Assembly: GCF_003086295.3 (NCBI RefSeq)
Contig: NC_092048.1
Span: forward strand, 108,764,276 to 108,828,275
DNA from: Arachis hypogaea
Lineage: Eukaryota > Streptophyta > Magnoliopsida > Fabales > Fabaceae
Direction: 5' to 3'
Length of the DNA stretch: 64,000 nucleotides
Shown here: piece after piece, positions 1 to 10,308 of the stretch
Position numbering within the stretch: the stretch's first letter is position 1
How the letters are laid out: each line of letters starts with the position of its first letter
Made by a program: the position numbers and the translations under genes
Notes under the pieces: model-generated
Databases searched by the model: none
The model's input: the letters and a program-made list of their open reading frames with translations, nothing else
What the model was told of the DNA's origin: nothing

Positions 1-1145
1 TCTTCTTTGATCTTAATTTCAAGCCAAATAGGAGAGGATTCAATTGTAGATAAGAAATTCTCAATGATTGAATCCATCTCTTGATCAACCTCTTCCAATC
101 TTTCATCACTCATACTATGTCTTGGAGGTTACGCATTATTCTCTTCAACATCATTTTCAAGTTCAATGGAAGAAAGTTCAACAACTTCCACAAGATCATC
201 AATAATATCACTTGGTGTGGAAGTGTTCTCAAGCTTGAAATCCACCTCTTGTTTAACTTCCTCTAACTCTTCAACCACTTCTTCTTCTTCAACAATCTCT
301 TCCTCCTCCACTTGTTACAAGACATACCCCATCTCCTTGTCCTCATGTTGGGATTCTAAAATCTCCTTCATACTCCACTCTTCGGTTGATTTCTCACATT
401 CATCCATGGAGGTGCTTTGCTTGTTGCATGAGTCCCGTGAGTCCAAGGTGGCTTTAATTTTGGCAAGGTTAGCCTCGATAACTTCATTCATCCTTTGGGC
501 TTCCTCTTGCTCCTTTTGACAGATTATTTCTTGAAGCCGATCCATTACTTCCTTGGGACGATCCATTGGCTCTTGTTCTACTTGGCTAGTATAAGTAGGA
601 TCATATTGCTCTTGGATTGATGGGTATGGGTATTCTTCCATAGAGGGTTATGGTGGAAAGGGGAATTCATTTTGTGGTTGAAAGTTATCATACATGGGAG
701 GTGATTCATCTTGGTAAGGATACTGAGGTGGTGGTTCTTGAGGATATTGGTGGTGGAATTGGGGTGGTTCTACATATTGTTCATATGGCTCATAAGATGG
801 TTGGTATGGTGGGTAAGGATTAGGGTCATATGGAGGTGTTTGGTGAAAAGGGACTTGTGAGTAAGGTGGTTCAAAATTATGTTGAGGAGGTGGTTCATAG
901 GCATATGGTGGTGGTTGTTGACAATCATAATAAGGGTCACTACATCCATTAGATTGATATGCATTAGGACTAGGATTATACCCATAAGAATCCGGAGGTT
1001 GTTGTCGCCAAGAAGGTTGATCAATCCCTTGAGGCTCCTCCCATCTTTGATTGTTCCATCCTTGATGTATGTTATCATTGTAGTTCCCATTTCCTACAAC
1101 ATAATTTGAACTAAACTCATAGCCAAAGTGAGGATGAGAATTCAT
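1..1145 (-). pseudogene. Gag-like ORF of element B1 (broken, runs off left edge)
   Basis: One minus-strand reading frame starts at an ATG ending at 1145 (MNSHPHFGYEF) and reads to the window edge, broken by three in-frame stops near 645, 312 and 129. The first part is rich in Pro, Gln and Tyr (EPPPQHNFEPPYSQ-like), followed by a Glu-rich segment (VEEEEIVEEEE). It sits just downstream of a tRNA-Asp primer site and LTR on the same strand, so its position is that of gag. Element D (43805-44976) encodes the same protein type (HQGWKNQRWEEPQG versus HQGWNNQRWEEPQG), so this is a family trait and not chance. No zinc knuckle, protease or polymerase motif is visible. The function is unknown; calling it Gag-like rests on position only. 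Confidence 0.7.
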
Positions 1146-1274
1146 AATAGCAAATAAAAACAAAAGCTACAAAAATAAGCAACAAGTCCTAAGTTTAACA
1201 AAAACTAATAAATAAGCAAAAGGCAAACATATTCACAATATTCACAATAGCCAATAATATAACACCATTGCAAT
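1146..1274 (-). other. Leader between primer site and gag-like ORF of B1
   Basis: A-rich leader of B1 with no coding signal. It matches in position the short spacer between primer site and ORF in element D. Confidence 0.5.
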
Positions 1275-1292
1275 TCCCCGGCAACGGAGCCA
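1275..1292 (-). promoter_or_regulatory. Primer binding site (tRNA-Asp), element B1
   Basis: Minus strand reads TGGCTCCGTTGCCGGGGA, matching the complement of the plant tRNA-Asp(GTC) 3' end at 17 of 18 positions. It lies three bases from the LTR end, the same spacing as in D. Confidence 0.85.
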
Positions 1293-1295
1293 TTT

Positions 1296-2718
1296 TGATG
1301 TTCGGTTTCTTGTACGGTTTAGAATTTCACAAATGAAATCTCGTTGCAAGTATAGTTCTAAACCAACAAAGAATCCTCACATGCAAAAATATTAGTTGTC
1401 ACAAATAACAAACCCCAAATAAGAATTAATCGAAGTATTTAAACTCCGGGTCGTCTCACAAGGAATTGCAATGAAATGCTCAATTATTGGCTATAAAGGG
1501 GTTAAGGGGGTTGGTTTTATGTTTTGGCAAGAAAATAAATGCCAAGAAAAGTAAATGAACAATTAACTAATAAAAGAAAGAAAAAGTACTCTTGGCTAGA
1601 CATAGGTTATTGAGATCACCATCCTTGTCTACAAACCAAATATTGATAATTATGAGGGACCAACCCATTAAGTCTACTTCCAAAAGCCTTAAGTACGTAA
1701 TATCTGCTCCTAGGCTTGAAGTACGTCAAATAGGTTTGATCACATCAACCCATAAGTCCCAACCTATCTACTAATGAGATTAGTAGTGGGTTAGTGTCAA
1801 TGGGTATCAAATTGATCACCAAGGGTTTTCAAATCACCAACTCAATGAGACCCAATGACTCAAGATCACTCAATTCCCTTAGCCTAGGCCAACAGTAAAG
1901 AGAACTACTCAAAAACTAAAGGAAACATTCTATCAAACACCTAGTGTGCAATAAAAATAAATATCATAAAATGCAAGAATTAAAAGAACACATCACCAAC
2001 AATAGCAAAAAATCAATAATAGCAACTAAGATCAACATAAATGAACATGGAAACATAAATTTGTATTGAAAGAAAATAGAAACCCAACAAGAGTGTATGA
2101 ACATAAAAGTGATATGAAAAGGAAATTAATAACAAGAACTAGAAGAACAAAGGTGTAATATCAAGGAATTAACAAGGGAAAACTAAATCAAAACAAGAAT
2201 TGAAAGTAGATCTAAGAAAATTAAACCTAAACTACCCTAAATTCTAGAGAGAAGGGAGAGCTTCTCTCTCTAGAATTCTACCTACAACATGATGAAAACT
2301 CAATTATGACTACTTGGTTCATTCCCCCCTCAATCCTTGGGTTCAATAGCATCATAAATAAGTTGGATTGGGCCCAAAATGAGCTACAAATCGCTAGCCA
2401 CGATTTCACTTTAGTGAATCACGTTGATCCGTCGGTGCGTACACGTACAGTGTGTGTACACGTCCCTATACATCAGGCAACTATAGCAAATAAAACCGCT
2501 TCATTTGGACCTCTGTAGCTTAAGTTATGGTCGATTGAGTGCAAAGAGGTCAGGCTTGACAGCTTTGCGGTTCCTTCATTTCTTCATGAGTTCTCCCATT
2601 TTGCATGCTTTTCTCCTCACTTCTTCCATCCAATACTTGCCTTATGAACTTGAAATCACTCAATAAACATATCAAGGCATCGAATGGAATTAAAGTGAAT
2701 TGAATTTAAAAGATGTCA
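1296..2718 (-). repeat. 5' LTR of element B1, lacking its first ~190 bp
   Basis: The left edge TGATGTTCGG reads as an LTR terminus ...CATCA on the minus strand, next to the primer site. Its minus strand aligns by eye through its length with the D LTR (GATGCCTTGATATG, GCATGCAAAA, CTGACCTCTT, ACTTCGATTAA blocks). The expected U3 start (TGATAAACCACTATTTTATGG in D) is missing, and the sequence passes directly into the U5 part of another LTR near 2718. Confidence 0.7.
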
Positions 2719-2931
2719 CAATTAAGAATAAATACCTGGGAGTAGAATTTCCAGGTCGTTTCCCAAAGAGTTGACACAAGGTGCAATTTATTGTTCAGAA
2801 ATTTTCTAAGAAACTTTTGAAGTTTGAGAATAGAGAAATAAATAACCAAAAATCAAATCAATAAATGATAGCAAGAGGTGTTATGTATTTGAAATAAAAG
2901 ACCTTGGCTGAGAGAAGATTAATTAGAGTTT
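2719..2931 (-). repeat. LTR B2, U5-side fragment
   Basis: Minus-strand sequence resembles the R/U5 part of the D and B1 LTRs (GGGAAACGACCTGG next to TATTTATTCTTAATTGTGACA). It continues beyond element A at 15039. Its outer U5 end and primer site are absent. Confidence 0.6.
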
Positions 2932-3157
2932 TGATGAGCGGATATTTTATACGCTTTTTGGGGTAAATTTCATATAGTTTTTAGTATATTCTAGTTAGTT
3001 TTTAGTCTATTTCCATTAGTTTTTAGGAAAAATTCATATTTCTGGACTTTACTATGAGTTGTGTGTTTTTCTGTAATTTCAGGTATTTTTCTGGCTGAAA
3101 TTGAGGGAGCTGAGCAAAAATCTGATTCAGGCTGAAAAAGGACTGCTGATGCTGTTG

Positions 3158-3275
3158 GATTCTGACCTCCCTGCACTCAAAGTGGATTTTCTGGAGCTAC
3201 AGAACTCGAAATGGCGTGCTTCTAATTGCGTTGAAAGGTAGACATCTAGGGCTTTCCAGAAATATATAATAGTCC
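3158..3275 (+). repeat. Shared LTR block (GAGCTACAGAACTC...ATATATAATAG), copy in A 5' LTR
   Basis: About 118 bp conserved in the A, D, E, H and B1 LTRs although the rest of these LTRs differ. Key pieces are TGACCTCCCTGCACTCAAA, GGAGCTACAGAACTC, AATTGCGTTG, GGGCTTTCCAGAAATATA and TAATAGTC. The second A copy is at 13719-13838. Confidence 0.7.
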
Positions 3276-3304
3276 ATACTTTTCTCAAGGATAGACGACG
3301 TAAA

Positions 3305-3412
3305 CTGGCGTTCAACGCCAGTTCTCTGCCCAAATCTGGCGTCCAGCGCCAGAAAAGGATCAAAAGTTGGAGTTCAATGCCAGAAATGGATCCAAACCTG
3401 GCATTGAACGCC
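3305..3412 (+). repeat. Palindrome cluster in A 5' LTR
   Basis: Repeated inverted repeats of the type CTGGCGTTCAACGCCAG, CTGGCGTCCAGCGCCAG and GGCATTGAACGCC. Equivalent cluster in the 3' LTR at 13866-13975. Confidence 0.85.
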
Positions 3413-3542
3413 CAAAATGGCCTTATGCACGTGAATTGCTTAAGTCTCAGCCCCAGCACACACCAAGTGGGCCCCAGAAGTGGATCTCTATACCATCTAT
3501 TATAGTTTACCCAATTTCTGTAAACCTAGGCTACTAGTTTAG

Positions 3543-3551
3543 TATTTAAAC
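3543..3551 (+). promoter_or_regulatory. Weak TATA-like box in A LTR
   Basis: TATTTAAAC lies where the related LTR of H has a clear TATAAATAGG (62274-62283), so it is probably the decayed LTR promoter. Confidence 0.4.
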
Positions 3552-4359
3552 AACTTTTAGAGACTTATTTTGTATGTCATGACATTTTTAGATCTAAACT
3601 TTGTACTCTTTGACGGCATGAGTCTCTAAACTCCATTGTTGGGGGTGAGGAGCTCTGCTGTGTCTCGATGAATTAATGCAAGTATTTCTGTTTTCTATTC
3701 AAACATGCGTGTTCCTATCTAAGATATCCATTCGCGCCTAACTATGGAGAAGGTGATGATCAGTGATACTCATCACCTTCCTCAATCCATGAACGTGTGT
3801 CTGACAACCACCTCCGTTCTACATCAGATTGAATGAATATCTCTTAGATTCCTTAATCAGGATCTCCGTGGTATAAGATAGATTGATGGCGGCATTCATG
3901 AGAATCCGGAAAGTCTAAACCTTGTCTGTGGTATTCCGAGTAGGATTCAAGGATTGAATGACTGTGACGAGCTTCAAACTCGCGAGTGCTGGGCGTAGTG
4001 ACAGACGCAAAAGGAGGGTGAATCCTATTCCAGTATGATCGAGAACCGACAGATGATTAGCCGTGCTGTGACAGAGCATGTGAGCATATTCTTCACTGAG
4101 AGGATGGGATGTAGCCATTGACGATGGTGAAACCCTACATACAGCTTGCCATAGGAGGACGTGCGTGCGTGAACAAGAAGACAGAGGAAAGCAGAGATTC
4201 AGAAGACAAAGCATCTCCAAAACTCCAACATATTCTCCATTACTGCATAACAAGTAACCTTTAATCCATGCTCTCTTGTTTATTCGCAATTCAACTGATA
4301 AAAACAATTGACTTCCTGACTAAGATTTACAAAATAACCATAGATTGCTTCAAACCAAC

Positions 4360-4426
4360 AATCTCCGTGGGATTCGACCCTTACTCACGTGAGGTATTAC
4401 TTGGACGACCCAGTGCACTTGCTGGT
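4360..4426 (+). repeat. Conserved U5 block in A 5' LTR
   Basis: CAATCTCCGTGGGATTCGACC, then ACTCACGTGAGG, then GTGCACTTGCTGGT. The same block lies near the 3' end of the E, F, G and H LTRs and at 14921-14988 in the second A LTR. Confidence 0.8.
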
Positions 4427-4477
4427 CAGTGGTACGAGTTGTGAAAAGTGTGATTCACAATTTGTGCACCAAGTTTT

Positions 4478-4496
4478 TGGCGCCGTTGCCGGGGAT
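4478..4496 (+). promoter_or_regulatory. Primer binding site (tRNA-Asp), element A
   Basis: TGGCGCCGTTGCCGGGGAT is a full 19-base complement of the plant tRNA-Asp(GTC) 3' end including CCA. It starts six bases after the LTR. Confidence 0.92.
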
Positions 4497-5200
4497 TGTT
4501 CATGTTTGGACAACTAACGATTTATTTTGTTGCTTAGATTAGGACAAATTTCTTTTTTTTGTTTAGAGTCTCTTATTGTTTTCGTGTTAAAAATTTTAGA
4601 ATCCTGATTTTCTTTTTAAAATATTTTTCAAAAATAATTTCTCTATTAAATCCTGTGCCAAACTTTAAGTTTGGTGTTTTCTTGTTGATTTTTTTGTGTT
4701 TTTCAAAAATTTTAGTTTGGTTTTCTAAAAATTTTAAGTTTGGTGTTCTTCCTTCATGTTCTTGTGTTCTTGTGAGTCTTCAAAGTGTTCGTGAGTTTTC
4801 CTTGTGTCTTGATCTTAAAATTTTTAAGTTTGGTGTTCCTTGGTGTTTTTCCTCTAAAAATTTTCGAAAACAAGGAGCATTAGATCTAAAAATTTTAAAT
4901 CTTGTGCTATCTTATTGTTTTTCTCTCTCTTCTTAAAATTCAAAAATATCTTTTCTCTCTATTTTAAAGCATCTTTTTCGAAATCTATTTCTAAAATTTA
5001 GATTTTTATTTCAAAATTTAAAACCTTTTTCAAAAATCATCATATCCTTTTCAAAATCTCCTAACCACTTTCTCTCTCCTCACTTTTTCGAAAATCTTTC
5101 ACTCATTTTTATTTATTTTATTTTGATTTATTTTGATTTCGAAATAAATAAATAAATAAATAAATAAAAATAATTTTTATATCATCTCCCTTTCTCCATC
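4497..5200 (+). other. 5' leader of element A
   Basis: T-rich then A/T-rich leader with no convincing gene; the 125-codon ORF at 4559-4936 is low complexity. It holds at least three copies of TTTAAGTTTGGTGTT near 4664, 4736 and 4826, the same sequence that forms the 3' polypurine tract. An (aata)n run lies near 5145-5170. Confidence 0.6.
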
Positions 5201-6580
5201 ATGGACCTAAGCGGAAATGAATAGTTCAGGAGGACTCTGGGGTCATATTCTAACCCCTCTACTGCTTCATATGGGAGTAGTATCTGCATACCCTCCATTG
5301 GAGTCAGTAGCTTTGAGTTGAATCCTCAGCTCATTATCATGGTGCAGCAAAGTTGCCAGTATTCCGGTCTTCCACAGGAAGAACCTATAGAGTTTCTGGC
5401 ACAGTTTCTACAGATTGCTGACACAGTACATGATAAAGAAATAGATCAGGATGTCTACAGACTATTACTGTTTCCATTTGCTGTAAAAGATCAAGCTAAG
5501 AGGTGGTTGAATAACCAACCTAAGGCCAGCATAAGGACATGGAAACAGTTGACAGAAAAATTCCTGAATCAATACTTTCCCCCAAAATGGATGACACAGC
5601 TAAGGCTGGACATCCAAGGCTTTAAACAAGGAGATAATGAATCTCTTTATGATGCCTAGGAGAGATACAGAGAGATGCTACGAAAATGCCCCTCTAAAAT
5701 GTTTTCAGAGTGGGTTCAGTTAGACATCTTCTATTATGGGCTTGCAGAAAGAGCTCAGATGTCTCTTGATTACTCAGCTGGTGGATCTATCCACATGAGA
5801 AAGACAATAGAAGAGGCTCAAGAGCTCATTGATACAGTTGCCAAGAATCAGCATCTGTACCTAAGCAGTGACCCTTCCATGAAAGAAGAGGTTAAGACAG
5901 CAATTGCTGAACTCAGTCCTGTAAAACAAGCTGCTGAATTCAATCAGCAATTGGACTTTCTAGCAAAGCAGTTAGCCGAATTCAAAGATAGGTTACAAGA
6001 GACAAGGATGGCTAATATACATATGGACGAACAGTTTAAGCAAACAAAGCAGCAGCTGTCAAGGCAAATAGCAGAAGAATGCCAAGCAGTTCAACTAAGA
6101 AGTGGGAAAACATTAAATACCCCACCTCATGGCAGCAAAAAGCTAAGAAATGAGCAAACTACCCAAAATTCACCTAAGGACAGTAAGAGCCCAGGGAAAA
6201 GTAATTCTGGAACTAAAACGCCAGAAAATTGGTGGAAGGCTGGCGCTGAACGCCCAGACCATGCTCAGGACTGGCGTTCAATGCCAGAAACAAGGCAGGA
6301 TTGGCGTTCAACGCCAGAAATGGGCAAGGATCTGGCGTTGAACACCCAAAATGGGCAAGATCTGGCGCTGAACGCCCAAAATGGGCACAATTCTGGCGTT
6401 CAAATGCCAGGAGCAGTCAAGGAGCTGGCGTTCAGTTTCACTCCAGCTTCTAACTCTGGCACTCAATTGCCAGTGAGGGATCAGACACACACAAATGCTG
6501 ATAACAACCCCTCTAAAAAGGCTTCTTCAACCACTTCTGTAAGCAGTAAATCTACAGCAACTAAGGTTGAAGAATATAAA
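5201..6580 (+). pseudogene. gag: Gag of element A (two in-frame stops)
   Basis: Probable start ATG at 5201 (MDLSGNE), with an in-frame TAG at 5222 and another at 5657. Across both, the frame stays open into the protease. The retrotransposon Gag core is recognisable by comparison with F and G: LLLFPF, KRWLNNQP, FLNQYFPPK and GDNESLYDA followed by ERYREMLRKCP. The LYDA stop replaces the Trp of LYEAWERFK seen in G, so it is a TGG to TAG change. No CCHC zinc knuckle is visible. The C-terminal part near 6218-6475 is made of translated palindrome repeats (LALNAQNGQ). Gag would form the cytoplasmic particle that packages the RNA. This copy cannot make it in full. Confidence 0.88.
6218..6475 (+). repeat. 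Palindrome cluster inside gag of A
   Basis: About nine units of GGCGTTCAACGCCAG, GGCGTTGAACACCC and GGCGCTGAACGCCC types, with AAATGGGC linkers, lie inside the open gag frame and are translated. They are the same palindromes as in the LTR and at 10516-10752. Confidence 0.85.
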
Positions 6581-7204
6581 GCCAAGATACCTTATCCTCA
6601 AAAACTCTGGAAAGAGGAGCAGGATAAGCAATTTGCTCGCTTTGCAGATTATCTCAGGACTCTTGAAATAAAGATTCCATTTGCAGAAGCACTGGAGCAA
6701 ATACCTTCTTATGCCAAGTTTATGAAAGAGATCTTGAGTCATAAAAAGGATTGGAGAGAAACAGAAAGAGTTCTCCTCACTGAAGAATGCAGTGCAGTCA
6801 TTCTAAAGAGCTTTCCTGAAAAGCTTAAAGACCCTGGGAGTTTTCTGATGCCATGCATATTAGAAGGTAATTGCACCAAGACAGCTTTATGCGATCTTGG
6901 GGCAAGCATCAACCTAATACCTGCATCCACTATCAGAAAGCTTGGCTTAACTGAAGAAGTTAAACCAACCCGGATATGTCTCCAACTTGCTGATGGTTCC
7001 ACCAAATACCCATCAGGCGTGATTGAAGACATGATTGTCAAAGTTGGGCCATTCGCCTTTCCCACTGACTTTGTTGTGCTGGAAATGGATGAGCACAAGA
7101 GTGCTACTCTCATTCTAGGAAGACCCTTCCTAGCAACTGGACGATCCCTCATTGACGTCTAACAGGGGGAAATAACCCTGAGAGTCAATGATGATGAGTT
7201 CAAG
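6581..7204 (+). pseudogene. Aspartic protease domain of element A
   Basis: Follows gag in the same frame. It opens with the conserved segment IPYPQKLWKEEQDKQF and FAEALEQIPSYAKFMKEILS. The active site is CDLGASINLIP at about 6890-6922, the D-x-G-A form usual in Athila-like proteases in place of DTG/DSG. It ends with the flap and C-terminal motif LILGRPFLATGRSLIDV. A TAA at 7160 interrupts the next residue, which is Glu in F and G (DVEEGEL, DVEQGEL). The protease would process the Gag-Pol polyprotein. The frame continues after the stop into the RT region. Confidence 0.88.
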
Positions 7205-8580
7205 TTGAACGCTGTCAAAGCCATGCAGCATCCAGACACATCAAAAGACTGCATGAAAGTTGATCTTATTGACTCTTTGGTAGAAGAGATCAACATGGCT
7301 GAGAGTCTTAAATCAGAGTTGGAAAACATCTTTAAAGATGTTCAGCCTGATTTAGAGGATTCAGAGGACATGAAAGAGCCTCTGAAATTTCTTCTGGAAG
7401 AGGAAAAACCTCCTAAACCCGAGCTCAAGCCATTACCACCATCCTTGAAATATGCGTTTCTGGGAGAAGGTGACACTTTTCCAGTGATCATAAGCTCTGC
7501 TTTAAATTCACAGGAAGAGGAGGCACTTATTCAAGTGCTAAGGACACACAAGACAGCTCTTGGGTGGTCCATAGGTGACCTTAAGGGCATAAGCCCAGCT
7601 AGATGCATGCACAAAATCTTATTGGAGGATAATGCTAAACCAGTGGTTTAACCACAGAGGCGGCTAAATCCAGCCATGAAAGAAGTGGTGCAGAAAGAGG
7701 TCACCAAATTACTAGAGGCTGGGATTATTTATCCTATTTCTGATAGCCCCTGGGTGAGCCCTGTCCAAGTCGTCCCAAAAAAGGGAGGCATGACAGTGAT
7801 TCATAATGAAAAAAATGAACTGGTTCCTACAAGAACAGTTACAGGGTGGCGCATGTGTATTGACTACAGAAGGCTCAATACAGCTACCAGAAAGGATCAT
7901 TTTCCTTTACCATTCATAGACCAGATGCTAGAAAGACTGGCAGGTCATGATTATTACTGCTTTTTGGATGGCTACTCAGGCTATAACCAGATTGCAGTAG
8001 ATCCCCAGGATCAAGAGAAAACAGCATTCACATGTCCATCTGGAGTGTTTGCTTATAGAAGGATGCCATTTGGGCTATGTAATGCGCCTGCAACCTTCCA
8101 GAGATGCATGCTCTCTATTTTCTCTGATATGGTGGAAAAATTTCTGGAAGTCTTCATGGATGACTTCTCAGTATATGGAGACTCATTCAGCTCCTGTCTT
8201 GATCACCTGAAACTTGTTCTGAAAAGATGCCAAGAGACCAACCTGGTTTTAAACTGGGAAAAATGTCACTTTATGGTGACTGAAGGAATTGTTCTTGGGC
8301 ATAAAATCTCAAACAAGGGAATAGAGGTGGATCAAGCAAAAATAGAGGTAATTGAAAAATTACCACCACCTGCCAATGTTAAGGCAATCAGAAGCTTTCT
8401 GGGGCATGCAAGATTCTATAGGAGGTTTATAAAGGATTTTTCAAAAATCGCAAAACCTCTAAGCAATCTGCTAGCTGCTGACACGCCATTTGTGTTTGAC
8501 ACAGAATGCCTGCAGGCGTTTGAAACGTTGAAAGCTAAGCTTGTCACAGCACCAGTTATTTCTGCACCAGACTGGACATT
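7205..8580 (+). pseudogene. pol: Reverse transcriptase of element A
   Basis: Same frame as gag-protease, with one TAA at 7649 (PVV stop PQRRLNP, by family a CAA codon). Ty3/gypsy RT signatures occur in order: KLLEAGIIYPISDSPWVSPV, WRMCIDYRRLN, FPLPFIDQML, FLDGYSGYNQI, FGLCNAPATFQRCM, catalytic FMDDFSVYG (Asp pair at 8159-8164), LGHKIS, and FLGHARFYRRFIKDFSK. The insertion between the PKKGG and TGWRMCIDYR motifs (MTVIHNEKNELVPTRT) is the Athila-type spacing. The enzyme copies element RNA to DNA in the cytoplasmic particle. The catalytic residues are intact; only the reading frame is broken. Confidence 0.93.
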
Positions 8581-8990
8581 ACCATTTGAGCTAATGTGTG
8601 ATGCCAGTGATCATGCCATTGGTGCAGTATTGGGACAGAGGCATGACAAGCTTCTGCACGTCATTTATTATGCTAGTCGCGTTCTAAATGATGCCCAAAA
8701 AATTACACAACCACAGAAAAAGAATTACTTGCAGTGGTTTACGCCATTGACAAGTTCAGATCATACTTAGTAGGATCAAAAGTGATTGTGTATACTGATC
8801 ATACTGCTCTTAAATATCTACTCACAAAGCAGGATTCAAAACCCAGGCTCATCAGATGGGTGTTGCTTCTACAAGAGTTTGATATAGAAATAAGAGACAG
8901 AAAAGGGACAGAGAACCAAGTGGCTGATCATCTGTCCCGGATAGAGCCAGTAGAAGGGACGCCCCTCCCCTCTCTTGAGATCTCTGAGAC
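8581..8990 (+). pseudogene. RNase H domain of element A, with frameshift
   Basis: FELMCDASDHAIGAVLGQ opens the RNase H fold (catalytic Asp of CDAS). [14 protein letters not shown] follows. The frame is then lost at the A-run 8697-8702, where one A appears to be missing: frame 2 ends at 8770 while frame 1 continues with [37 protein letters not shown] and [11 protein letters not shown]. This domain degrades the RNA of the RNA-DNA hybrid. The single-base slip in a homopolymer separates it from integrase. Confidence 0.9.
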
Positions 8991-10308
8991 TTTTCTGGAT
9001 GAGCATTTATTTTCCATTCAGGAAACACCGTGGTTTGCCGATATTGCAAACTATAAAGCCGCAAGGTTCATACCCAAGGAGTACAACACGATACAAAAGA
9101 AGAAATTAATTACTGATGCAAAGTACTACTTGTGGGATGAACCCTATCTCTTTAAGAGATGTACAGACGGAATAATCCGTAGGTGTGTGCCTAGAGAAGA
9201 AGCACAGAGGATCCTGTGGCATTGCCATGGATCTCAATATGGAGGCCATTTCGGAGGTGAGCGAACAGCCACCAAAGTCCTCCAATGTGGCTTCTATTGG
9301 CCCACACTCTATAAAGATTCCCGAGAGTTTGTACGTAACTGTGACAGTTGCCAAAGAGCTGGTAATCTGCCTCATGGTTACGCCATGCCTCAACAAGGAA
9401 TCTTGGAAATTGAGTTGTTTGATGTATGGGGAATTGACTTCATGGGACCTTTCCCACCATCATACTCAAACACTTATATTCTGGTGGCCGTTGACTATGT
9501 ATCAAAATGGGTTGAGGCCATTGCCACACCCATCAATGATACTAAAACAGTGCTGAAGTTCCTCCAGAAACATATCTTTAGCAGGTTCGGTGTCCCTAGA
9601 GTACTAATCAGTGATGGGGGCACCCACTTCTGCAATAAACAGCTTTACTCTGCCATGGTTCGGTATGGGATTCGCCACAAGGTGGCTACTCCATATCATC
9701 CACAAACTAATGGGCAAGCTGAAGTCTCTAACAGAGAATTAAAAAGAATCCTGGAACGGACAGTAAATACCCGTAGAAAGGATTGGGCACGGAGCTTGGA
9801 TGATGCTCTATGGGCTTACAGAACAGCATTCAAGACCCCTATAGGGACCTCTCCATACCAACTCGTGTATGGTAAGGCATGTCACCTGCCCGTGGAACTA
9901 GAACATAAGGCCTACTGGGCAACCAGATTCCTAAACTTTGATGCCAAATTAGCAGGAGAAAAATGATTGCTCCAGCTAAATGAGCTAGAGGAATTCATAT
10001 TTACAGCTTTCGAAAATGCCAAGCTTTATAAAGAGAAATCAAAATAGTGGCATGACAGAAAGCTGTCATCTAGAATCTTTGAACTAGGATAGAAGGTTCT
10101 GTTGTTTAACTCTAGACTCAGGCTATTCCCCGGGAAACTGAAATCCCGGTGGAGGGGACCATACGTGATTACAAGTGTATTACCATATGGTTATGTGGAG
10201 CTTCAAGATATTGATTCTGATAAGAAGTTCATTGTCAATGGACAAAGAATCAAGCACTATCTTGAAGGCAACATTGAGCAAGAATGCTCAAGGCTGAAGC
10301 TAGATTAA
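8991..10308 (+). pseudogene. Integrase of element A (three premature stops)
   Basis: Frame 1. The zinc-binding HHCC region reads [16 protein letters not shown]...CDSCQRAG (about 9217-9360). The DDE core has [22 protein letters not shown] and [18 protein letters not shown] with the three acidic residues present, then [15 protein letters not shown]. Stops occur at 9964 (CGA to TGA by family), 10045 and 10090 (CAG to TAG). The C-terminal GPY/F-like module follows at 10102-10308: LFPGKLKSRWRGPYVITSV and IVNGQRIKHYLEGN. Integrase inserts the cDNA into the genome. This module is the reference for the tails seen on the F and G gag-pro ORFs. Confidence 0.92.

Larger units (their letters stand above)
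2932..4471 (+). repeat. 5' LTR of element A
   Basis: 1540 bp, TG...CA ends. In order it holds the TTTGGGGTAA start, the shared GAGCTACAGAACTC block, a palindrome cluster, a weak TATA-like motif (3543), a region common to H (CTGTGACGAGCTTCAAACT), and the U5 block at 4360-4426. There is no real gene inside; short minus-strand ORFs are by-products. Confidence 0.93.

Noticed and set aside
166..519. Serine-rich plus-strand ORF
   Set aside because: Antisense of the Glu-rich gag-like ORF of B1; a shadow.
3127..4307. Minus-strand ORFs of 110 and 130 codons in the A LTR, repeated at 13689-14869
   Set aside because: Repeated simply because the LTR is repeated; no domain, and antisense to the LTR transcript.
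4559..4936. 125-codon Phe/Leu-rich ORF in the A leader
   Set aside because: T-rich low complexity built from AAGTTTGGTGTT repeats; upstream of gag.
9185..9556. 123-codon plus-strand ORF overlapping integrase
   Set aside because: An alternative frame of the integrase coding sequence.
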